Below are positions 55,803 through 64,000 of a stretch of DNA of 64,000 nt, piece after piece. The DNA lies in the NCBI GenBank assembly GCA_030844895.1, contig CM061233.1, positions 55,543,453 to 55,607,452 of the forward strand, written 5' to 3'. Position numbers and translations under genes: made by a program. Position 1 is the stretch's first letter. Every line of letters starts with the position of its first letter. The notes under the pieces are model-generated. The model had not been told where the DNA came from, searched no databases, and saw only the letters and a program-made list of their open reading frames with translations. The DNA comes from Ambrosia x helenae (Eukaryota > Streptophyta > Magnoliopsida > Asterales > Asteraceae).

Positions 55803-55970
55803 TGCATCACATACGTATATAAATTAATAACTTTCCAAATAAACATTCAAATTTAGCTTCACAAAGCTAATTTAGATAATTTCGAAACATTAATAAAATT
55901 TATATTTATATTTTAACGTTGGGTTCTTGTCATTTTAGAGATAATTTCCAAAAAAATTGTGAATGTTACA
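52371..55970. mobile_element. Second solo LTR, 3.6 kb including a nested Helitron
   Basis: Same family as 29471-31844: starts TGTAACACCCC, ends GAATGTTACA, flanked by the 5-bp duplication GTCCT (52366-52370, 55971-55975). Removing the nested element at 53279-54313 leaves about 2.57 kb, similar to the 2.37 kb of the first. No internal retrotransposon domain is present. An (AT)n run lies at about 55769-55798. Sequence divergence from the first copy is considerable, so they are not recent duplicates. Confidence 0.85.
53279..54313 (-). mobile_element. Helitron-like element nested in the solo LTR
   Basis: On the minus strand: A|TCTATATATACAAAAG at the 5' end (54313), and at the 3' end a GGGACCCTCCC hairpin region, then ATAATCAG and CTAG|T (53282-53279). 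About 500 bp (53636-54110) matches the inverted element at 2690-3180. The flanking LTR sequence resumes on either side. No coding sequence. Confidence 0.6.
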
Positions 55971-55975
55971 GTCCT

Positions 55976-57600
55976 CACTGAACTTTTCGTTTGACCTTAT
56001 GTTTTCCAAGAGAAATGAAGAGGTATTCCATCTTTCCCTTGATACATCCGTAGCAATGACTTGATTCAATTTCAGATTGGTCTTCTATATGTGATGTTCC
56101 AACAGCCGTGTAGCACCTTCAATAACTTGAAAAATCTCAAATTCTTCATCTTCTTTAAAAACAAACTAAAACGGTTTTTTAAACATCTGACATTTTAGAC
56201 AACTGGCTGCTGCTGCTGGAATCCATGTTGCTGGTATTTTTAGAAGATTGATAAACCTATGCAGATGTATAAAATACGTTTGAATAGTGTGCTATACAAA
56301 GAAATGAAAATCCAGTTTTATAGTAAAAAATATACATTAACTATAATGAATCTATTAACTGCAATGAATTAACTATCATGAATTTATTAATTACAATTAA
56401 GTTTTATTAATCTTGGATACACACGGTATTAACTCTTTTATTTTCCCACTAAGAAAACTTTTCAAATTCTTTTTTTTTATTTTTTAAATAGATATTTTAA
56501 GATAAAAACAAATCCGTACTACTATTTAACAACATTTGTAGAAATATGAAAATGAGATATTTAGGTCTTTTATATTATAAATAAATCATGCTTAAATATG
56601 TAGTACTGTCAATAAAAAATATATTAATCTTAATTTGATTAAAAACTTCTCCTCTTTTATAGGATGTGTGTGTAAATTAAAGAATACACTAACTATTGTA
56701 AAATTTTCTTTTCAACTTTATCAGTTGGATTTAAAGTAAACATAAAGTTGCTAGTTACTTTCTGTACTTTTTATATATTTTTAATAAAAAGAAAGACAAT
56801 TGCAATAAACAATAATAATAAAATAATACTATTAATAAAGTAACTTCAAAACCGTAATCATTATTTTTGGCCCTTTTTATAAAATCTGTTGAGTTTACAA
56901 CCCTTGCTGAAAAAAAAAGTCTTTCCGTGTTAAACAGCGGATTGTTTAATAAAACAGTCAATCTATTGTTAAAACAAAAACTGTATTTTGTAACATCTGT
57001 TCATTTCACAACATCAGTTAATCATATACTGAGACAATATATCTTTTGTACGCTAATCACTGACGCGTCGGCAAACCAAACGTCTGTTTCGAAACGTCGG
57101 TTTATATTGACACATCAACAGACCAAAGCAAGCCGTCAGTATAGAATATTTTTTTAAAAACTGTTTAAAAGACTGTTGATTAAAAGAAAAATCGAATTTG
57201 GTAACTTCTTTAAAAGCCCGTCGTCTAAATAGCAGAATTATTAAAGCAGTCTATTTAAAACAATGTTTGTTACAACAGATGTAAATTCAAGTGTTTGGTT
57301 CAAACAGTTGTTGTCTTAAACAGTTTCTACTAACAACTATAACGCATTTAAATTTATAATGTTTGTTTAAAATATGTTCATTTTAACCGCAGACTGTTTT
57401 ATTATACACAATTTGTATCTAGAGCAATAATATTATACACATTTCAATAATGAATCTGTGATTAACAATTGATGAAATCTTTTTCTTCTTTTTCACAAAG
57501 TCTCTGCCAAACAGCTGTTATACGATTCAACCATATTATTATAATTCAATAATTTGAGTTAAATTTTTAATTTAACAAAAATAAATACAAAATGCAAGAC
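55976..57600. repeat. AT-rich repeat DNA, including a copy of the 51843 repeat
   Basis: 57062-57128 repeats 51843-51909. 56870-57500 is rich in CTGTTT/AAACAG words that often occur as loose inverted pairs. 55976-56860 shows no recognised gene; 56100-56220 is somewhat richer in GC but with no conserved frame. Confidence 0.45.
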
Positions 57601-57609
57601 TTATAATAA

Positions 57610-58547
57610 AAGAAATACAAATCATCCGCCGCTGTGATTCTTGCCAACGTCATGCACCCAATACCCTGCGTCCCAAGAACGACTTGATACCAGTAACCTC
57701 CGCATGGCCATTTCAGAAGTGGGCTATCGATATTGTAGGACCATTTCCGATGACAACAGGAAAGAGACGATACCTAATAGTCGCAATTGACTATTTCACG
57801 AAATGGATAGAAGTCAAACCACTCGCTGAAATCACAGACAACCAAGTAAAAAAGTTTATTTGGGAGTTCATCATCTGTCGTTTTAGCCTACCCATGACAA
57901 TCGTCACGGATAACGGGACCCAATTTGTGGACAACGGATTACTCAAGTAGTACGCGGACCTGCACATCCAACCAGTATTTACCTCAGTTGCGCATCCACA
58001 AGGCAATGGCCAGGTGGAGCGCGCAAACCGCAGCCTAGTGGAAGGTATCAAGTCGAGGCTAGGTACCAAAGGAAAAGCTTGGGCGGAGGAGTTACCGAGC
58101 GTGCTATGGGCTAATTGTACATTAACAAAAACGAGCACCGGTGAAACTCCATTCAGCTTAACATATGGCTCCGAGGAAATGATACCAGCAGAAATTGGGT
58201 GCCCGTCCACAACAATTCTTTTGGCAAGTCGAACCAACAATGACACAGAGCTGCGCATGAACCTAGACCTGATAGAGGAGCGTCGCAACATGGCAGCAAC
58301 AAGAAAAGCAAATTATAAAAAGCAGCTAGAAAAATACTACAATGCAAAAGTCAAACTCCACGCCTTTAACACAGGGGACTTTGTATTCAGAATCAACGAG
58401 GCAAGCGGTGTGATACCCCAAGGAAAACTGACACCTACTTGGGAGGGACCATACCGCATCAGAGAAGTCCTCGGTAAAGGAGCTTACAAACTGACAACTT
58501 TGGAAGACAAACCCGTTCCCCGCACATGGAATGCAGCGCGGCTCTGA
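57610..58547 (+). pseudogene. Tat-lineage Ty3/gypsy integrase, 5'-truncated
   Basis: Begins abruptly in the second half of the integrase zinc finger (RCDSCQRHAP), then core with D (WAIDIVGPFPM), D (VTDNGTQF) and E (HPQGNGQVERANRS), and C-terminal domain (KLTPTWEGPYRIREV; RTWNAARL) to the stop at 58545-58547. One in-frame TAG at about 57948-57950 breaks it. Style is that of Tat/Ogre/Retand elements. Sequence upstream of 57610 is unrelated, so gag, PR and RT are lost. Confidence 0.85.
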
Positions 58548-58704
58548 AAGTGCTACATGTAGTCGATGCTATGATTGTAATGAAGGCTGTTTAGCCATTT
58601 AATCGAATGAACGCATCAAACCTTTTGCTTTAAACATCTACTCCACTGTTATTCATTCACGACACATATAGGCAATCAGCGACAACATCGTATAGCACAA
58701 ACCC

Positions 58705-59475
58705 TAAACTAAACATTGTATGGGTAAGATACAATGTCTCAACTAAACATTGCATGGTTAAGATGCATTGTCCCAAAATAAAATTGCATGGCTAAGATGC
58801 AATTCCCTAAACTTGCAGTGCATAATTAAAATGCACTGCGCACGCTAAACGTTGCACAGTTAAAGTGCAACGTCCCAAACTAAACATTGTATGGCTAAGA
58901 TACAATGTCTAAACTAAACATTGCATGTTTAAGATGCAATGTCCCAAAATAAAATTGCATGGCTAAGATGCAATTCTCTAAACGCGCAGTGCTTAATTAA
59001 AATGCACTGCGCACGCTAAACGTTGCACAGTTAAAGTGCAAGTCCCAAACTTAACATTATATGGCTAAGATACAATGTCTAACCTAAACATTGCATGGTT
59101 AAGATGCAATGCCCCAAAATGAAATTGCATGGCTAAGATGCAATTCCCTAAACGCGCAGTGCATAATTAAAATGCACTGCGCACGCTAAACGTTGCACAG
59201 TTAAAGTGCAACGTCCCAAACTCAACAACGTCCCAAACTTAACATTGTATCGCTAAGATACAATGTCTAAGCTAAACACTGCATGATTAAGATGCAATGC
59301 CCCAAAATGAAATTGCATGGCTAAGATGCAATTCCCTAAACGCGCAGTGCATAGTTAAAATACACTACGCACGCTAAACGTTGCACAATTAAAATGCAAC
59401 GCCCTAAATTAAACACTGAATGGTTAAGCTACAATGTACGAACTAAGCATCACACTCTCAACTTGCGATCCCTAA
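58705..59475. repeat. Higher-order array of about 21 hairpins
   Basis: Five hairpin types recur in fixed order with a period of about 170-185 bp, four rounds plus a partial: ACATTGTA..TACAATGT, CATTGCAT..ATGCAATG, AATTGCAT..ATGCAATT, GCAGTGCAT..ATGCACTGC, CGTTGCAC..GTGCAACG. Loops are 5-8 nt of the form GGTTAAG or AGTTAAA, and single hairpins are spaced about 34 bp apart. It sits between pol and the antisense gene of the Tat element, a position where Tat elements commonly carry tandem repeats. The hairpin arrangement was not known to me. Confidence 0.9.
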
Positions 59476-59662
59476 GCTATGCATCATACGAATAAGGTAA
59501 ATGCGAAAAGCATAGTAAAAATGAATACAACCACGAAAGCTATGGAAAAGTTGGCCATAAACCAAGTTGTTCCAAACAACAAGTCATATACATGATATTG
59601 GCAGAGAAAATTAACATTGTTTTAAGACATTACAGACAAAATAGGAAAAACAAGGGAGGCCT

Positions 59663-61806
59663 TCAAGCTTTGAAATCCGATGAAGCATCGCTGTACTCCT
59701 CCTCCTCAGAGTCTCTTAAGTCCAACTTTTCACTCGCCTCAGGTTGATTGCCCCCAGCCTCCGGTTCCTTCAACACCTTCTTTATCGCATACTGGTGTCT
59801 TGTGTGCACAAGGCCCTGCTTCTCGAAAGACTGCCTTAACTCATAGCATGTTGGTCGATCTCGATGACTAACGACAAAATCAACCAACTCCAACTTCAAG
59901 CGATCGTACTCCGCAACTTTCTTCTCAAGCACAACGTCAAGGTCTTTGCCATGTAGCGCAAACTGCTCTAGCACCTTGCCATCTTTCGCGTGCTGGTAGC
60001 CTTCTAGGAACCCTGCTTTGCGCCCAACAAGCTTCGCAGCAGCATTAACCGCTGCCACAGCCTCACGCACTTCATCACAGTTCTTCACATAATGAGCAAC
60101 CTGTGAACACAAGAGCAAAAACATCTAGTATAAAAAGTGCAAACGACAAGGAAAATAAAGGAGATGATCAAGGCAAACCTCGGGGACACAACAAGTAAGC
60201 AACCACTCGCGATCCTCATGCGCCAGACGCACCTCTTCGCGAGTGTCCAACACCTCACCCTCAAAGTCAGCATTTTGCTGCTGCAACACCAAGTTGTGCT
60301 CCTCTACAGTCTCCTTCTCCTTCTTCAACTGAGCAATCTCAGCGTCCTTCTCTCTCAGCCTATCCCGGGCTTCAACTGGAGAACCATTACGCTGCTTGAG
60401 AACACCCTCCAAGCGTAAGATCTCTTTAGACGCCTCAGCATACTTCAGCGTCGCGTCACTCTCTCGCTTTGCCGCACTCTCCAACTTTAAGTTGGTTTTA
60501 GCATAAGCAACCCTCCACTGTTGCCCCCTCTCAGAAATACGCTACTGTAACTTATCCCGCTCCTCGCGGAAAGTGATAAGGTCCCATTTCGCACGCTTCA
60601 AATCTTTGTGCAACTTATCGCGCTCCTCAGTTACGCGCTTCAAATTCTGGTCAAACCTATTACGATCGTGAGCCATGGACCCCCATTCACGAACAATCTC
60701 AGTGGATGTAGACAGCATATTCGCCATGCTCATGCTCCGCTGGGGGGACAAGGTTGGCCAGAAACTGACGGCAGTTATCAACATCCAAAAACCGAGCATC
60801 AGGAGTCAACGTCCAGTTAGGAACAAATACCCCACCGGCATCAGCTCCACCACCAGGCGGAGAAACACCAGAGAAGTCGCCATTAGGCTCACGAGTCACC
60901 CTCTTCTCATCGGGATTATCCTCAACAAGTTCGATCCCTCGCCGTCACCCTCGCTTATATCCGAGGGAGAAACCCGCCCAGTGTCCACCTCCATCTCCAC
61001 ACCTTGTGGCCCCGTCTGACCGGTTAAACGGACAGCCGATGGAGACACTTGTGGCGAAGGCTGGTGAACAGGTGATAACACCAAAGGCGTAGGTTGAAGG
61101 AGAGGCGGGGACTGTGGTGGAGGATCATCTTGTATCAGAGTCTGGACAGGAGGAGTAGGCTGGCGTGCCTCCGGAGACGGTGTCTTCTTCTTATCAGTCG
61201 GCTTAGCTACAAACCCTTCAGCAAACACAACAGTCGTAACGCCCCCCTGCGCACCCTCCCCTATCAAGTCAGCTGCGCAAGAAAAACATATGTAAATAAT
61301 AAGCAAAAATACTACAAGGAAATAGGAGAAAAGGAAGGTAAAGTGAACTCACCAAGCAAACTGTCTTCAGCATTGTGAATGAGCTCGTTCAACTTTATCC
61401 TCTTCCCAACCGGGGACGACAAGCTCCCCGCAACACCCTTGTCCTTTGAGCTGCGATGAGACCCAGAGCGCCTAGATTGCTTCTTCTTGTGAGGAGTATC
61501 CTCAGCAACAAGCCCAAGCTCTGTCGTATCCACCACCAACGGTTTCTGTACCACCACGTCCTTCGCTGAACCAGTCAACTCAGCATTAGTCGCATCATCT
61601 TGCACAAACGCATCTGAAAGTTCAACGTAGCTGCGTTCAATGGGGTTATAATTTTGAAGATATCTGCTAACCACTTCATGGTTCAAAATATAAGCTATAG
61701 TCTTCACCTTCAGCATCACCATCGTCCTTCTCCTTCCTCGGATTACATACCCTCTGGACGATATAATCATCCGTCTTGGTCTCCTCATCACTATCGTCTA
61801 CCACCA
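59663..61806 (-). pseudogene. Antisense gene of the Tat element (gypsy-type transposase-like, coiled coil), broken
   Basis: Reads opposite to the integrase, as in Tat-lineage elements such as Grande that carry an antisense gene. Reading from 61806: acidic start (VVDDSDEETKTDDY), a frame change near 61700, Lys/Ser-rich linker, intron with donor TTG|GTGAGT (about 61349) and acceptor TTGCGCAG (about 61273), Pro-rich stretch, a frameshift near 60940, PNWTLTPDARFLD (the pattern of 'putative gypsy type transposon' proteins), another shift near 60730, a long coiled coil (RVTEERDKLHKDLKRAKW) with an in-frame TAG at about 60543, an intron (about 60176 to 60103; acceptor TTGTGTTCACAG) and a C-terminal exon ending DSEEEEYSDASSDFKA. 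Several breaks, so a pseudogene. Confidence 0.65.
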
Positions 61807-62571
61807 TATTACATTATTCAAAAGGGGACTTTTCCTATGCTGTACAACTTTTAATTTTAAATTGTTTTACTTTCACAGATTGGCACAACATAAGATGTTA
61901 TTGCTATGAAAGAGACTTTTATGGGGTTTTCTTTAGTTTTGGCTGATGTCCGATTTTGAGATGTCAGTTCTGCCGGTATATGCATATAGAGCACAATTTG
62001 TCGATTTCTCTACAATTACTAACAAAGTCAAGCAGATTTCATTATTAAACAACATAACTCCTAAATGCATTTTACACTACTGAAGCACTAAATGCACTTT
62101 TGCTGTGTATGCCAAACCACTTCCAGGTTTCTATCGGTTGACAAACATCGTATAGCGCAACACAGGAACACACGAGTTACTATAAATATTTTGTTTGTAC
62201 CGAATCTAACCTCTTTATAATATATTGCTAGTGAAAGTTAGGTGTGATCCTGTTTCAGGTCCACCGGAGAGAACGATGTACCAACTAAGGACCAATTTGA
62301 AACACCTTAATCCCTGATGAATGGTAATTTTATCTCCTGATTCCTGAATATGTGATTATCAGGAAAGAAAATTGATTACAATAAACCAACAACAAATCAG
62401 TATCAGGAAAGAAAATTGATTACACTGTGAATGCAAAAGCTAATCAAAAGGAACCAAAAAACACTTCAAAAGTTACACATTACATGCTAAAGTATCTTCA
62501 AAGACAACAATGGCAATATATTTGTCATAGAACATATATTTCTCCTGGATAAGAAATTGGGATCTTGGTTT
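61807..62571. other. RPL19 downstream region
   Basis: Lies downstream of the RPL19 stop codon. Contains a short duplication (about 62360-62385 and 62403-62428, GGAAAGAAAATTGATTACA). No clear AATAAA on the sense strand was found. A 22-bp word ACAAACATCGTATAGCGCAA near 62142 resembles ACAACATCGTATAGCACAA near 58684. No other feature seen. Confidence 0.4.
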
Positions 62572-64000
62572 TCATTTGAAAGTAGAGAGTCTGGGAAGCT
62601 TGTCACGCAAGTAATACAAGCGTGCTCTGCGGACTTTCCGGTGCTTCACCACTTTGATTTCCTTGATGTTTGGAGAATATCTGTACAAGGATGGCAAGAC
62701 ATACACATACATCATACTATACATATATACGGGTATGCATACTTAGATGAAACATAAAAGTGAAAAGATTCCTTTTTGGCATTAAGATCAGTCTATTTAC
62801 CATTCCAAAAAAACTCATCCACAAGTTTTACGCCATTTTAGAAATCAAAACTTAAATCGTATACGAGGAAAAGGTACAAATGTCATCCCGTTTACCTCTA
62901 AACGAGTTAGATTTGGTTATATTTTATTTTCAGTAGTAAAAAATGGTTAAGATATAAATTTCAGCAGAAAGAAACCAAATCAAGAGGGTTTAAAGCCGTG
63001 TTCCCAAGGCATAAAAACCCTCACTAAACAAAAGTTGAAGTCTTTTTGTGATAACATAGAATGAAACTTACATTGGGAACACAATTTCAACTCCAACACC
63101 AGCAATGATCCTTCGAATACGAATTGTGGTGTGGATACCAGCATTTTGTTTCGAGATTACAATACCCTTATATATGGACAACCGGCGCCTGTTCTCAGGC
63201 ACTTCCTACAAAATCACATTAAATTCCCATGTCACAAATTCACAACCGTTTCCATATTATATAAATCTAGAAAACATTCAACAGCAAACTTACCAATTTA
63301 ATCTCAACAATGTCTCCGGTTCTAAGGTCTGGTACTGGCCTTGAACTATCTGAAGCTTCAATGGCTTGCTTGTTCAAAATCTAAAGTCAAAACAAAAACA
63401 AAAATATGTATATTTCTATCAATTTCAGTTCCCACTTCTGTTAAAATATAAATTCCTTCCCAAAAATTTCAAGTGTGAAAAACCCGAAAACTAATCTGAT
63501 GAACAACACTAGTACTAGGCCCCATAAAATATCAATTAATAATAATAATTTAATAAAAAAAACTACAATATAACCCAAAAAAAAAAACTAGTTATCAGTT
63601 TTCACAAACATTGAACAGATAAAGCAGCAGTATGATTGAACTACAAACAAGAAAAGCATCAAAACCGTTGTAGTTAAGGTGTTAATGTGACATTGCTCCC
63701 TAAAGGTCAAGGGTATGAACCGCGGATTTACAATAGGTTTATTAGGCGGCTTCTCTAGTAAAAGTTTACACTAATTACTCAAAATAAAAGTTGAAATGCC
63801 CCTAAAATTTGAAATCACAAACCCTAGTTTTCACATAAGCAAATAAGTTAACAGAAAAATTACCCCCATGATATCACCCAGCTTCACAATAGGTTTCTTA
63901 GGGGCCTTCTCCTCCTCTTCTTCTTCTTCCGTCACCGCTTCCTCTTCAACATCAACAGCAACACTCTCCGGTTCAGTCTCAGCTCTAACCACAAAACAAT
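62572..64000 (-). CDS. RPL19: Chloroplast ribosomal protein L19 (bL19c), four exons visible, N-terminus outside window
   Basis: Structural protein of the plastid 50S ribosomal subunit, nucleus-encoded. Exons: 64000-63864 (partial), 63380-63294 (87 nt), 63205-63072 (134), 62680-62572 (109). Donors GTAATT, GTAAGT, GTAAGT; acceptors GACTTTAG, TTTTGTAG, TTGTACAG; phases 0, 0, 2 join into one frame. The acidic spacer (EEAVTEEEEEEEKAPKKP) follows a probable transit peptide cut off by the window edge. The bL19 domain is complete: PDLRTGDIVEIKL, RRLSLYKGIVISKQNAGIH, IRIRRIIAGVGVEIVFP, YSPNIKEIKVVKHRKVRRA, ARLYYLRDKLPRLSTFK and stop, matching bacterial L19 (RPGDTVEV, FEGVVIA, AKLYYLRER). The 483-nt first intron has a SINE-like insert at about 63690-63780. 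Confidence 0.92.
63680..63785 (+). repeat. SINE-like sequence in RPL19 intron 1
   Basis: TAGTTAAGGTGTTAATGTG followed about 25 bases later by GGTCAAGGGTATGAACC resembles spaced pol III A- and B-boxes of a tRNA-derived SINE, antisense to RPL19. No A-tail or target duplication was identified, so this is a weak call. Confidence 0.35.

Noticed and set aside
1..64000. CRISPR array, bacterial operon or phage-like system
   Set aside because: The repeats here are LTRs, tandem and hairpin repeats in a plant genome; no spacer-repeat alternation or cas-like gene is present.

Overview
This is a repeat-rich piece of flowering-plant nuclear DNA. The style of the gag/pol proteins, the chromovirus-free mix of SIRE-like copia, Athila and Tat elements, and one chloroplast ribosomal-protein gene suggest a eudicot, probably Asteraceae; the family assignment is inferred from protein style, not from a search. 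The only recognisable host gene is at the right end: a four-exon, minus-strand chloroplast ribosomal protein L19 gene (62572-64000, N-terminus outside the window). Two weaker host candidates are terminal-exon-like pieces at the extreme left (99-206, 698-832) and a five-exon spliced reading frame at 48052-48810 (minus).

Layout, left to right. 1-3849: AT-rich DNA with a possible gene end, an ACACAATG-rich duplicated repeat and a short Helitron-like element. 3850-34463: an Athila-type Ty3/gypsy element on the minus strand, with 1.6-kb LTRs at 3850-5534 and 32850-34463, decayed gag-pol and a downstream ORF. It carries two nested insertions: an intact 15.3-kb SIRE-like Ty1/copia element (6193-21491, minus, 5-bp target duplication AATAG, 513-bp LTRs that read identical), and a 2.37-kb solo LTR inside gag (29471-31844, duplication CTAGG). 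34464-37965: the 3' internal part of a second Athila copy that shares the 32850-34463 LTR, so two Athila units are joined head to tail. 38269-42916: a candidate 4.65-kb non-autonomous Helitron holding a ~1.05-kb tandem repeat. 43310-47426: a small, internally deleted copia element (plus, duplication CGTTC). 47432-50400: host-gene candidate, SINE-like pieces and a Myb/SANT pseudogene. 50654-51790: Helitron-like element and a 295-bp hAT-type MITE. 52371-55970: a second solo LTR (duplication GTCCT) with a Helitron inside it. 57600-61810: remains of a Tat-lineage gypsy element: plus-strand integrase, then an array of about 21 hairpins, then a broken antisense gene. 62572-64000: RPL19.

The most interesting object is the large copia element. 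All three of its reading frames (gag 1395 aa, pol 1144 aa, a third ORF of 1191 aa) are open. The third ORF appears to be a separate transcription unit inside the retrotransposon: a cluster of GGTCGAAGGAG-like motifs and a TATA box like those in the LTR, then a 600-nt GT-AG intron, then the ORF. The second is the Tat spacer, where five different hairpins repeat in fixed order, with arms that differ in sequence but keep their complementarity.
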